From Apium graveolens (taxonomy: Eukaryota; Streptophyta; Magnoliopsida; Apiales; Apiaceae), in assembly GCF_009905375.1 (NCBI RefSeq), contig NC_133650.1, forward strand, positions 67,087,669 to 67,151,668: 64,000 bases of DNA, in the 5' to 3' direction. Within the stretch, counting starts at the first letter, position 1. The number at the start of each line of letters is the position of its first letter. Made by a program: the position numbers and the translations under genes. The notes under the pieces are model-generated. The model was not told the origin of the DNA and made no database searches. It worked only from the letters and a program-made list of their open reading frames with translations. Positions 21,673 through 32,842 of the stretch are shown here, in pieces.

Positions 21673-24317
21673 TCAAATCCTCTTCACAAATCGCCCCTGC
21701 AAAAGTTAAAACCGGTTTTATAAACAGCATTACACCGGCTGGATTAATGTCTTGATAATTTTAGAACTCGAGATATTAAAATTGTGGTTATTACCTTTAT
21801 CCGAGGGCGCTTCTCAGCATTAAGCTTACGAACTTCATAGCGTATCTTTTTGGAAAATAGTCTGTTCTGTCTCTTCTCTCGGTATCTAAGTACACTGGCT
21901 TCTCTTCTCCCTATCTTCCAATCTTCACCGTGAACTTCCTCTACCTTAATGCAGCCATTGCTAGCACTTCCACTCATTTCAGGAACACTCCATAGCGCTC
22001 CGCTACTACCCCACCCCTGCATATTTAAATTTTAACTTAATTTTCCACCAACGCATTCAACATTGTACTACAAAGAAATGCAATTATAAAGTCCACCAAT
22101 GTCAAGCACATAATCGATGCATCCCTGATATCAAAAAAATAGTTTCTACGTAAATAAGCCATGCCATAAAACCCGAGCAATGGTAAGGTCGGTAAGATCC
22201 CAGGATTGTTGCAGGGGTTGATGCTGTCTCTGATTTGTATCTTGCATTGGTGGAAATGTGGAATAGTTACCCGACAGTAAAGAAAATCGAAAGAGAAAAA
22301 AGAGAACAGAATTTACAGTGCCTGATTAACTGATGGAATTCGAGTAAAGTAAAATGTTTCTTATCTCCATTTTTATCTTATAAAGAATCCTGGAAGAATA
22401 CTCTAGAAATCACATCTAAATATCAATAAGTTATATTCAGTACTAGTGCGACCTACAGAATTCATGGCAAACATGAGCTGCCAACTGCACAAAAAAAAGG
22501 ACTTCTAGGTAAAGACTTTATGTGATGAAAGGTCCCCCCCCCTGTGAAACTGATAAAAGTTCATATGGAGCCTACCCATTCCAATAGTTTACACTAAAAT
22601 CCAAACTAAACAATCAATGGCTAAATGCTTATTTTCCAATAATTTCTTTATTAATTCTACATATAAACCCTACAGTCCATTCCTCTGTACAATGTAGACA
22701 GGTCCAGATATATGATCAGAAGTTCAGAACAATAATTTATCTTTCATTTTATTTCTTCCCATTCCCCATTTCCTTTTAGGGTGAAACCTCCCCTTGCTGC
22801 TCAAACACAAACATTTCACAAGATTCACAATCTGCCTTTTTTTTGCTAAATCACAATGTACCATTGGTTCAATTCCTTATTTGTTCAATAATCTTCATTT
22901 AACTGATTCTATAGTTTAATACTTTTTCAGATATATGTAGAATTATGCTTGGTTGCACGGAATTCACAATCTAATCGATTAAATTATGTTACTTGATCCA
23001 AATTACTTACTGCTAACTAATGTCGGCTTATTCTAAATTCATCTTTTTTAGCATCATATTGAATAAATATGTATAATGTAATCGGTTACATGCTATTATA
23101 GGTCCAAATTATATATTGTCGACTTACATCACAAGTCCGACTTTAATAGTATTAGGATTTTTTAACCATTTCGCATGGTGCGAATTCATCATTTAATTAA
23201 TGAATTAATTATCAAGTTGAGCACTATATACCTATCATCGACAAATTTGGGGTCTCAACAGTCACTAACAAGTTGCCCAGTCTAAAAATGATCACTATTA
23301 AAGTCAGCTATAAGTTAGTGACATATCAAATTTATCATCGAAATTAGCAATTTTGTGTAAAAAATAGTCAATTTTAAATATCAAATTAATCGGATGGTAA
23401 ATTTGATATTTCACTGATAAGCAGTGTTAAATTTGATAGTATGGTTCGGGATAGTACATCGTAAAACATAATACTCACACCGACAAAATTACATAAATAA
23501 TAGTGTACTTGCAAAAATAATTGTAACAACAATCACACATATCGAGGAGGGGTATGGATAAAGGACTCACATTGATAGAAGGATGAGCAAAGAGATCATC
23601 GTCAAGAAGATCAGGCACAACTTGCGATGATTCGAGATTAACAATAAGTGGGCCCTTATCAGACCAAGCATCCATAATCTCTTGATAATCAAGTTTCAAA
23701 GCCAATCTCTTCTTGTCACTAATCCCAACACCAACAACAACATTAGGTTCAGTTTCACTACAACAACTCACCCACTTCTCCTCACTACTTTCCTGATCCC
23801 TACTTTGTTTCCTCATAGCTGTCCTTACAAGTTGTTCAACTTCCTCGCTGTCCTGTCCTCCATAAGCTGCGTACGTTAGACTCTCTGGCGACAAAGTCTC
23901 CCCATCACAACCTGAACACGAAGTGTTGGCACCCAACAGTCCGGTCAGCGTGGCGGCCCCACCGTTATCTACTGATGAGAAATAATAAGCCACGTCGTTG
24001 TCTTCCTGATTGTCTTTTTCATCAACTAGGTTTTCTGGGTGGAGAGGGAACAAGTCTAGCTGATGTCTCCGATCATTATTTCCGGTTGTGGGCATGTCGG
24101 GAGTGTTTTCCGGCGAGAGTTCTAGCTTGAGAGACAAGTACTTAGGTTTTCTTGTCTTTGATCTTAACTTACGAGCTGCTTTTATGTTACCAAGTATGAC
24201 ACTAAGTGTGACACCAGGAGAAGTGGTGGTTTGTTTCTTGTTCTTGCGCATTTTGTTTGTGTATGTAGAGGTTGTAATGTGTTTCGTTGTTTTGGGTGTA
24301 GGTGTGTGTATATGCAC
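21673..24317 (-). CDS. CCT-domain protein, CIA2/CIL-like group, three exons
   Basis: I assign exon 1 at 24317-23571, exon 2 at 22016-21795 and exon 3 at 21696-21673; all junctions are phase 0. Intron 1 starts GTGAGT and ends GCAG; intron 2 starts GTAATA and ends TGCAG. The model gives 330 residues from the ATG at 24317, or 308 from the ATG at 24251 (MRKNKKQ), which may be the true start. The CCT motif occupies about residues 287-329 ([28 protein letters not shown], completed by GRFVKR from exon 3). Upstream is [17 protein letters not shown] (about 210-226), then an acidic [14 protein letters not shown] segment joined across intron 1 to [14 protein letters not shown]. These blocks are characteristic of CCT-motif-family proteins such as CIA2/CIL, nuclear regulators that act with NF-Y-type or other DNA-binding partners. 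There is no B-box, so it is not CONSTANS itself. The ORF is undamaged and it is the only convincing host gene here. Confidence 0.82.
21697..21794 (-). other. Intron 2 of the CCT gene, splitting the CCT motif
   Basis: This 98-bp intron has donor AAG|GTAATA and acceptor TTTTGCAG|GGGCGA. It separates KRPRIK from GRFVKR. An intron at this point in the CCT motif is common in the CCT-motif family. Confidence 0.78.
22017..23570 (-). other. Intron 1 of the CCT gene
   Basis: This is 1,554 bp with a strong donor AAT|GTGAGT at 23571/23570 and acceptor TGCAG|GGG at 22017/22016. It is AT-rich with no nested gene seen. A C-run lies near 22535. Confidence 0.75.
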
Positions 24318-24505
24318 GGGATGTACAACGTCAAGGAAAAAGTGATACAGTATCTTTCAACTTTTTTGAGATGAGAGAGGAGGGGGATATATGATATATA
24401 GCCTTATCGACAGGTGGAGAGATGAGATTGGATGGTATAAGATTTCGTTTTGGGTTTTGGATTGGAGTGTTCTGGTTTGTGGAAATTAATCGGAGATGTA
24501 GAAAT

Positions 24506-24513
24506 TATTTATA
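24506..24513 (-). promoter_or_regulatory. Predicted TATA box of the CCT gene
   Basis: TATAAATA on the minus strand lies 190 bp upstream of the first ATG. A second TATATAT candidate lies at 24394-24400, about 80 bp upstream. Which one is used decides whether the ATG at 24317 or 24251 is the start. Confidence 0.4.
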
Positions 24514-24607
24514 GTGCTCATCTTTGTCATGTGACTTAATTCAATCCACCATATGCGATTTTATATTATATAGTTTTGAAAAATATATCAATGACTAGTA
24601 CAATTAA

Positions 24608-24954
24608 TGCCCCGTTTGTTATTGCTGTTACAGACAATTATAGCAGTTTTTTACTGAAAAACTGTCAGACAAGTGTTTGGTAAATTCTAAAAACTATTGT
24701 CTGAAAAATCGTTTTTGTCTAAATGTTGCTGTTGGAAAAAACATGTCCCACATGCTTTTGGAAAAAAATTGTTTCCAACTTTTGGAAAAAGTAGTTATCA
24801 GTTTCACCATCAAACCTTCTCAAAATTTTTATATATATATATTATATTTCAAAATATTCATAAATTTAAAAAATTACCAAACAGTCGTCTAATTTTCGTG
24901 ACAACACTTTTTCTCACACCACAGCAGTTTTCAACATTACTCTCAAACGGAGCC
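24608..24954. mobile_element. Tourist-like (PIF/Harbinger) MITE
   Basis: The 347-bp sequence has ends TGCCCCGTTTG and CAAACGGAGCC (complement GGCTCCGTTTG), flanked by TAA on both sides (24605-24607 and 24955-24957). A TWA duplication with a GGCCCCGTTTG-like terminus is the PIF/Harbinger signature. It has no coding capacity and sits about 95 bp upstream of the predicted TATA box of the CCT gene, so it could affect its promoter. Confidence 0.6.
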
Positions 24955-24957
24955 TAA

Positions 24958-25608
24958 CTATCCATGGTTACACGAGGATAAAGAATTTGTTTCGAAGAGA
25001 ATAATGAAAATTTATACCATGTTTATAAATATAATTAAAATTGAATTAACGTTTAAACCTATCATGCAAGTGTTTGGCAGGTACCGTTCTGGACTTAAAA
25101 ACCCATTTACATTTATCAAGAGCTGTGAAGCACGAGTGCAGGTGCGTGATTGCGCGGTGCAGGGATACGGGAATTCGGTAAATTTCAAAAAATGGGGATT
25201 CGGGTGCGGGGTGATACGGATAATTTTAAATATTAAAAAAATATTATATATATTTATTTAACAATTTTTTATAAACATAATTACAAAAAATGAGAGGAAA
25301 GTAAAAATAAGGCTGAGTGCAGTATGTGATAAAAATTTAAGGTGGTGTCTGGGCTAAACCAGTCAACAAATAGTTGACATACACAGGCCCAGCTAATATA
25401 TTATTATTAACACATATATACATACACAGTCACGCATATATACACATATATATCATCACATCAACGACTTCGATTGAACACGTTAACTAAAGAAGAACAG
25501 ATTTATCTCCATCCCCCCTTTCTTTCTCTCTCTCTCTCCCAACATATTTCTCTCCTAGTAGGTTGGTTTTCGTTGTTTTACAATAGCAGAAAATGACCAT
25601 AAATACCC
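24958..25608. other. Intergenic sequence with a CT-rich stretch near its right end
   Basis: No ORF is supported. A G-rich patch (25125-25215) is unassigned. Near the right edge a pyrimidine-rich segment (CCCCCCTTTCTTTCTCTCTCTC, 25515-25538) followed by CAACATATTTCTCTCC resembles a plant 5' untranslated leader. It runs directly into the LTR at 25609. Confidence 0.35.
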
Positions 25609-26800
25609 TGTTGTGCAAGACATGCCTGTACAATAACAAGACTAAGTCAAATTGACAACCCTAAGTAAGTTGTATTGTAATCTTAGTTTGCATTTTATAT
25701 TGTAACATTTAAAGTCTGTAAAAATGTCAAAGAGCGGACTAGAGTCTTTTTCTTTAAACGGTATCAAGCCTAAGAATTCTATCTGGAAAAAGATCAAGAA
25801 GATCATGCCTCATAAGAATTATGAAGAAGTTTGGAGTTGAATAAATCTGTTTTGAGAAAAATGTTCTAAGTCAAGATATCTACAAGTCACAGATTTAGTG
25901 TTATAGAGAAGTCATTCGAGAACTTCAGAATGACTTATAGAGAAGTCAGGATAGCTACTAGAGAACTCAGAGATATCGACAAGCCAAATTGAAGACATGA
26001 ATATTGGAGATATCGACAAGTCATTTCTTCACTAGAGAACTCAGAGATATCGACAAGTCAATTATTCACTAGAGAACTCAGAGATGTCAATAAGCCAATA
26101 AGCCAAAGTGAAGACATGAAGTGGAGAGATCTCGACAAGCTAAATTCTCTTATAGAGAACTCAGAGACCTTTACAAGTTAAATCAACTATAGAGTAATGT
26201 GAGATCTCGATAAGCCAATATACTTATCGAGATGTCAAGTTCTCTATATACTAAACTGGAGATCTCGAGGCAAAACTCAAAGTACAAAGTGCAGATAAGT
26301 TCAATATCCAAGATTAACAATTAACAAACAATCCAACCAGTTGGATTGACAAGTCTACAAAAAGCAGCTTGAAGAGCGTGCAAGATCAAGGGTGAAGATT
26401 AACTGACAAAGGAAGATCAAAGTTAACAAAGTATGCAAAGATATGCTAAGCCTGAAATGAAAGATATACTTTTCCTAAAATAGAATGATTAGTGACAGTT
26501 TACTAAAGTGAATAACATCTCTTATTATATATTGTGTAAACCAGTAGTTAACTATCATATAAAGTTAACACTGGTCCTTTGTTAGATGTAACAATTGAGA
26601 TTAGAAATCTTGTATTCCCTCAAGGAAGAAGCTAAGCTCTTTATCAACAAAGAGCCTAGAAATTTTATAGCAAAATATTCTTAATTTTAATATAAAATTA
26701 AGTGAGTTTTGAAAGATCTGTGTTCTTTACTGTTATTGTTTAATTTCAGTCTTAACATATTTCACTACAAGATTTGATTTTCTTTGTTCACAACCATAAT
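25609..26800 (+). repeat. E0-family LTR, interrupted
   Basis: It starts TGTTGTGCAAGACATGCCTG like the LTR at 11750 and is alignable throughout, but has fewer minisatellite units (25900-26260). It breaks off after ACAACCATAA, about 75 bp short of the LTR end, where the Athila LTR begins. It may be a 5' LTR whose element continues beyond the nested insertions, or a solo LTR; the window cannot decide. Confidence 0.75.
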
Positions 26801-28255
26801 TGTTAGTCGCTAAACACGCGCTAATATTTCACGCAAGTATACGCGTTCGCAAGTAATATAGAATTATTTCTAGTTCGTTCCCACAGAGACTGGTTAAATT
26901 AACTATGTGATTTATGCACTTATGTAACAGTGATATGACTATTATTCAATGATAAGACGAATAACAAATTGGGTTTTGATTATACTACGATTAACTATTG
27001 AGAGTTAAATTAGAGAACATTAACTAAGAGATTCAAGAGAGTTGAATAATATATGACACAAATATGGGATTCTAACTTCATTAAGTACTTCATTCAATAG
27101 CCTTTCCGTTATTAACCTTAGCATGTAATGGTGATGACACAAATCAGATAACACGAAACTGATAAACGCCAACTTTCGTTGTACGAATACTATACTACCA
27201 GACATCCACAAAAGAGATAGAAGCTGAATAGACACCAATTATATTGAGACCTAATATGTCTATAGAATTATGCACAAGTTATTTATTGTGATTACATAGG
27301 GCAAGTAAGATGGTTAAAATTACCTACGAATCATGCATAACGATAACACATGAACCTATGCTAGAATGGCAAGTTCTAAATCTTTAAATTCACTTTCCCT
27401 TCATTAAGAATTAACACACTATCTTATAAGTTCGTGACGCTCATAAGACAAATAAGCACAGCCAAAACTAGGTTATCATACAATCACCACACACTAAGGC
27501 ATCAAAACAAATCAACTAAAGAAATGCATAAATAAATCCGCTAGAACCCCATGATAACGATTAGCCCATAATCGGACTCATCATCAACGTGGGTTCTGAT
27601 TAAAGCATGGTATAATAAACGTAGTCTTTATAAATAAATAATAAACAAAGTACGTAATCCAGAGTATTAGGTTCAACAAAACAAGAAACGAGCATCCAAG
27701 ATTACAACTTAGAACAAAATTTCACAAGAATAAACTAGATCTTCTTCGCCTTCGTTGAATTGCGCTATAGGTCTTCTTGTCATCTTCTCCTTAAGCTCCA
27801 TTACGTCTTCTTATGAAAAATGACCTTTATTTATTTATATATATATATATAGCAGCCCATGTATGGTAGAAGTCCTCCAATCAAAAGCCCACAAGAATCA
27901 GGATTTAAATTTCCCGACCTGGCGCGGCCGCGCGCTTGATCAGCGCGAGCGCGCTGTCTCTGAACTTTGGGCGCGACCGCGCGCTTTGACAGCGCGGGCG
28001 CGCTGGCCTTCTGGAGAAAATTCCATTTTTCCTTCTTTTCTTGATGCAATGAGTTGGTCTTCGCGAGCTTTATTCCTTAGACGACATCCTAACACCATAT
28101 TAGCATAAAATCAATGCTAATTCACCTGAATCCCAGATTAATGTATGAAATGCAAAAATACTAGAAAACACATTAAAACACCAACAACTTGAGTACAAAT
28201 ACACCAATTCAAAGCTTAATGGAGCGTTATAAAGTATCATAAATGCCACTCAACA
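26801..28255 (-). repeat. Athila-type 3' LTR
   Basis: The LTR is 1,455 bp. On the plus strand it starts TGTTAGTCGCTAAACACGC and ends GCCACTCAACA, so the TG..CA ends are intact. It contains the CGCAAGTATACGCGTTCGCA..TTCGTTCCCACAGAG block typical of plant gypsy LTR ends and two GC-rich repeats (27921-28004). The 5-bp left flank is ataat; the partner flank is outside the window. Confidence 0.75.
27921..28004. repeat. Paired GC-rich repeats in the Athila LTR
   Basis: Two copies (27921-27954 and 27970-28004) of a motif read GCGCGGCCGCGCGCT, then four or five bases, then CAGCGCGGGCGCGCT. They are about 49 bp apart and dense in CpG inside otherwise AT-rich DNA. A matching pair lies at 30904-30988. 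Confidence 0.8.
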
Positions 28256-29330
28256 TACCCCTAAACTTGAATTGATGCGTGTCCTCAAGCATAAACAGAC
28301 TCAAAGAATAAGAAATTAAAATGCATGAATGCAACTAAATGAATGCAACAATCCCCATAGAATAACTAAACCAATTAACAAGCAACATCTCAACAAATGC
28401 AGTTATTCGCATAAAGATCAATCAAACCTTACAAATCAACTTACAAACCAGAGACGTGTGTGTGTGTGCAAATGCTTACAGATATACTATCGTAACTAGA
28501 TCAATAATCATGACTCACTACTCGTCAAAGCAATCGCAAGGTTATAAATAAAATAAAAGCTAGAATCAAGATAACTTATAACACTTCAATTCTTATATTG
28601 GAGTTTTATACGGATCCGTGCTTTTATTCACAACACATAAACAACACAAATATGCTTATTTGACCGTGCAATGAGTGAGGTCCACAAAAGACTTATACAA
28701 TAGTACCCATGTAACGAGCGTTAGGTTAGCGGATCCCAGACTATAAAAGCCTTAGGTCACTAGGCACAAAGTCCCCTAAGAACTTAATAACTCGAGTACT
28801 AAAGAGCCCACTCGTGATCAATTATACATAATACTTATTTTTTTTTCTCTTTTCTTTCTCTTTTCTTTTTTTTTCATAAATTTCTGTCGAGTGCGTTTCC
28901 CTCCATCTCGCTCAACCCTAGACTACTAATATAAATATGAGCCAGCTACTAGCCATTTGACACCTAGCCACAACAACTAGCAATGAAATCCAATTTTCTC
29001 CAATTTTTAAAAATCCATGTTACTTTATCATTAAGAGAATATCCTAAATTCTAAATATAAACAAGCGATTCAACTTCAATAAACAAATAAACCATAATCA
29101 TGATCTAGCACTCAAGCAACCTATAAGACTTAGTGAAATACAATTATCTCTAGCATGCAAATCAATTCGACAAGACTTAACATCACTAAACACGACATCA
29201 CTATACTAGCATCAATATCACAAGTCAATCGGAAAAATCATCTAAGGGATCATGTTATTATGCAAATGCATGATCTATATGAACAACTATCATAAAAACT
29301 ACAAAAGTAAAAAATACTAAATGGCAAAAT
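28256..29330 (-). other. Athila 3' untranslated region and polypurine tract
   Basis: The minus strand shows CAAGTTTAGGGGTA immediately before the LTR (28256-28270), a polypurine-tract candidate. A second purine-rich block, complement of ACTACCCCCAAACTT, lies near 29402-29418 at the end of the env-like region. A long pyrimidine run lies at 28831-28875. No ORF is seen. Confidence 0.55.
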
Positions 29331-30605
29331 ATGCAACTATATGCACTAAACTATCATGAATATGCAAACTATATGCGACTCACACAAAACATATTCCTTC
29401 AACTACTACCCCCAAACTTAAAATCTTCACTGTCCTTAGTGAAGGTAATAGTAAGGAATCAGGCAAACCTACTCGGAATCAGGATCCTCACCCCCAACGG
29501 GTGGAGTGTCAGGCGTGTCTGGAGGTGGATACAAGGAGTCCTCACCAAATACTGGCCACTGAATATCAACACATGTGGCTCTGAAAGAACTCCCAACTGC
29601 CTGGGTGAGATCACGTGCAAACAGACTATGGATGTCATGCATCGCATCCATCCTCCTCGCTGGATGCCTATACTGCGTCATGCTCATACCAACTCCAACA
29701 TTTGCTCATGCTTCCTCCTGCTCCTACTACGATGGACCAAACTCTTCACCCAACTGAGCTCTCCAACCCGCCTCACAGGTATACTTTGACCCACCGACAA
29801 ACGTCTGATCAGCTGGCCGCTTGCCTGGAAGAAGATCATATAAATAACCAAGCCCCTTAGGATCGGGCTTACCACCGTACCACTCCACCATATTCAATAT
29901 AGTAGAACTATCAAAAGCAGAACTAGGAAGCTAAAGCTGCTTATGTGCGACCAACGGATACGAACTGCCGTACACAACTTCGTCATAATGGACGCATAGG
30001 GTATAGACCCCGTAGTACTCCCTCGCAAAAATCTCAGTCACATCATGCACATGAGAAGATGGCATGATGTTAGCACAGATAAACGCATTCCATGCACGAG
30101 CAAACATGTTCATGCTCGAAGCAGGGAACATGGAATAATAAGTCGTGCCCCTCTTGAACTTCCAATGAGTCTCAGGCACACATAGAGTAGCAACAATCAA
30201 ATCCAATTCAAAGTCCTCCGGAGTCTTATCATTTCAGGTGTCCTGACCGGGCTTTCTCGCGGGCTGCTCAATCACCCTCCTTATTGCATCCGCACTGTAC
30301 TCCACCGTCATCCCCCTAACCATAGTGAAGCCATTCTTCTTCGCCTTAGCATTAGCATAAAACTCTCGAACAACACTCATGGGCACAACATCAGATATCT
30401 CGCAAAAAGAAACTCAGCCCATCTGCAACAACCTACCATCCTTCCCCGACGGAAGAAAACCTCGCTGCTTTACTATAGGCTTCGAGAGAAGCCTCGTATA
30501 CTCTGCTTCAACCTCGGGAGTCAAAAACCTCGGCCTCACACCACCTGCACTCGAAGAATCAGTGGTGTTGTTGCTGACTTGAGTTCTTTGTCTCTTGGGT
30601 GCCAT
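29331..30605 (-). pseudogene. Athila env-like (plant transposon protein) ORF, broken
   Basis: It starts at the ATG at 30605 (MAPKRQRTQVSNN), the usual start of this Athila ORF. Typical blocks follow: VPMSVVREFYANAKAKKNG and MTVEYSADAIRRVI (about 30390-30280), then FKRGTTYYSMFPASSMNMFA and NAFICANIMPSSHVHDV (about 30160-30040). In-frame stops occur at 30414, near 30234 and at 29931, and the frame shifts below 29931. The family is often called env-like because of its position, but no signal peptide or membrane anchor is visible here. Non-functional. Confidence 0.65.
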
Positions 30606-31139
30606 TGGAATTGAATAAGAGAGAATATGAGATAAGAGTTTGAGAGAAAATTGTGTTTAAGAATTTAAGAAGTGGTGGAGAAGTTTGTGTTTAAGTGTAT
30701 GTATATATAGGAGGTGAGAATAGAATTAGAAGTGGAATAGAAGTGAGAATTGATTATGGGAATAGTGAGAGTAATGGGTTTGATTTGGAGAGGGAAATTT
30801 GGGATGTGGAAGAGTAAAATTCGGCTATAAATTGATTTTTAAAAGAAGTCCCTGATTTTCTCTTCCCAAACTGCCTTTTATTTTTTTCTGAATCGGGACC
30901 CTAGCGCGGCCGCGCGCTAAACCAGCACGGGCGCGCTCAACTTCTGCCAAATCAGCGTGGCCGCGCGCTAGATCAGCGCGGACGCGCTCAGCTTCTAAAG
31001 TTGGCCCTGAAATTTTCTGTTTTTCTGATTTTTTTGTGTTTTTCTCTTTTCTTTTTTCTTCCTCTATCTACTAATGTACAATAAACTTGGGTTGCCTCCT
31101 AAGAAGCGCTTGCTTTACGTCGTTAGATTGATGTAGAAA
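30606..31139 (-). other. Athila spacer between pol and env-like ORF, with GC-rich repeats
   Basis: A second pair of GC-rich repeats (30904-30937 and 30954-30988) matches the pair in the LTR, again about 50 bp apart. A TATATATA run (about 30698-30706) lies upstream of the env-like ATG and could be a promoter. The conserved CTTGGGTTGCCTCCTAAGAA block of Athila elements lies at 31087-31106. Confidence 0.6.
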
Positions 31140-32045
31140 TGCTTCAACCTCTAACCATTTACCTTGAATGCTTGGCCCGGATCATCCTCAAAAATCTCTA
31201 CCGCTCGATGTGGAAACACAGTTTTGACAACAAATGACCCTGACCACCTTTACTTCAACTTTCCAGGAAAAAGATGGAGACGAGAGTTAAACAAAAGAAC
31301 TTGTTGCCCCAACACAAATGATTTGAGCACTAGACCCCTATCGTGCCACCTCTTGACTTTCTCCTTATACACTCCTTATACAATTTTTTTTCATATGCTT
31401 GAAGTCGAAACTCATCGAGTTCATTTAATTGAAGCATCCGCTTCTTTCCAGCTGCATCCAAATCAAGATTCAACTTCTTTAAAGCCCAGTACGCCTTATG
31501 CTCGAGCTCCACCGATAAATGACACCCCTTACCATAAACCAACTGAAACGGCGACATTCTCAATTGAGTCTTGTATGATGTTCTATACGCCTAAACAGCT
31601 TCATCAAGCTTCAAAGACCAATCTTTTCTCGATGGACACACAACTTTCTCTAAAATACACTTGATCTCTCTATTAGATACCTCAGCTTGACCATTCGTCT
31701 GAGGATGATAAGTCGTAGCAATGCGATGATTCAAATTATACCTTTGCATCATAGTAGTGAACTTGCGATTGTAAAAATGCGACCCCTAATCACTGATTAT
31801 GACTCTTGAAGTTCTAAATCTTGTGAATATCTATTTGTGAAGAAAATTAAGCACTACTTTCGCATCGTTCGTTGGCAACGCCTTAACTTCAACCCATTTC
31901 GAGACATAATCGACTACCAACAAGATATACTGATTGTTACAAGATGAGACAAATGGCCCCATAAAGTCAATTCCCCAAACATCAAAGACTTCAACCTCGA
32001 GAAGCACATTAAGAGGCAACTCATCCCTCTTGGACATATTACCCA
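31140..32045 (-). pseudogene. Athila Ty3/gypsy integrase, C-terminal part
   Basis: Reading down from 32045, the sequence contains the core start (EVEVFDVWGIDFMGPFVSS; the D of WGIDF is the first catalytic Asp). The remaining core carries frameshifts and stops. It ends with MSPFQLVYGKGCHLSVELEHKAYWALKKL (31330-31563), the Athila integrase C-terminal signature. The upstream zinc-binding region is cut by the E2 LTR at 32046. Not functional. Confidence 0.72.
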
Positions 32046-32637
32046 TGTTAGGTCACACACACTGTAGAGGGGGTGAATACAGTGTAAAGTACAATCAAAT
32101 CGAACTTTAATAACTCAAGTAACATAAAACAAACTTTATTGAAACAGTAAACTCTGTTACAGTATGGAACTGTTACCTCTCAGTGATGAACAAATATCAC
32201 GAGAGCTGCTAGGGTTACAATGAATAATCTTCTCGAATATTTTAACACTTATAGTGTAAACCCTATATATGTGTTTATATACTACACAATTACAAGTTAA
32301 TCGCTAATTGATATGGAATATAATTCTGCTTCCTAAAATATATCAATCAGATATCTTTTCTTCCAAGTATTCTATTCTTCATAGAATTCCTTCTTCATAC
32401 ATATCTCTTCTTATGTTTGTCTCGATCTTCTTTCCTTTAATCAGCTGCTGTCCTTATCTGAACGTCCTTCAGTACTTAAGTTCTGATATCCATCTTCTGA
32501 TGATTATCTCCTGATAATATAAGTACTGATATCCTTAAGTCCTGACTTCCAGTAAGTACTGATTTATCCTGTTTAAGTAAGATCTGAAAACTAAACATAA
32601 ATTATATTAGCCATGACATTATCAAATATATCTAACA
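32046..32637 (-). repeat. E2 3' LTR (SIRE-like)
   Basis: This 592-bp LTR runs from TGTTAGGTCACACACACTG to ATATCTAACA on the plus strand. It is homologous to the LTRs at 40566, 52094 and 52749. It carries TATATAAA-type promoter sequence on the minus strand (about 32274-32282). CAAGTTGGGGGAGAT, the polypurine tract, abuts it at 32638-32652. Confidence 0.9.
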
Positions 32638-32652
32638 ATCTCCCCCAACTTG
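32638..32652 (-). promoter_or_regulatory. E2 polypurine tract
   Basis: Minus-strand CAAGTTGGGGGAGAT directly precedes the LTR. The same tract occurs in E3 (41180-41194) and E4 (53347-53361). Confidence 0.8.
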
Positions 32653-32842
32653 TAAATTAGCATAATATACAAGTTTAACAGATATTTGATGATGTCAAAA
32701 ACATTAAGTATAAATGCATGAGAATTAGACTAGATAACTACAACTTACAGTCCTTAAAGCTTTACCAATCTTTAATTTTCTGATAACAACTTCAGTCTGT
32801 ACCAATATCAGAATTTAAGCAGTTGTAGATCTTGACTTGGCT

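Larger units (their letters stand above)
26801..32045 (-). mobile_element. Athila-type Ty3/gypsy element, 3' portion
   Basis: The minus-strand element comprises a 3' LTR (26801-28255), polypurine tract, long 3' untranslated region, env-like ORF remnant (29331-30605), GC-repeat spacer and the integrase end of pol (31140-32045). At 32045 it is cut by the SIRE-like E2. The rest of pol, gag and the 5' LTR are not in the window. The order pol, spacer, env-like ORF is the Athila arrangement. Confidence 0.75.

Noticed and set aside
25125..25260. G-rich segment as a possible gene fragment or quadruplex
   Set aside because: No run of four closely spaced G-tracts and no protein homology; left as unassigned sequence.
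27863..28108. Arg/Ala-rich ORFs across the GC-rich repeats
   Set aside because: Frames are open on both strands because the repeat has no AT-rich stop codons. There is no homology.
29331..29875. Several overlapping ORFs near the end of the Athila env-like region
   Set aside because: They are shadows and frameshifted fragments of the degraded env-like ORF and its 3' end.
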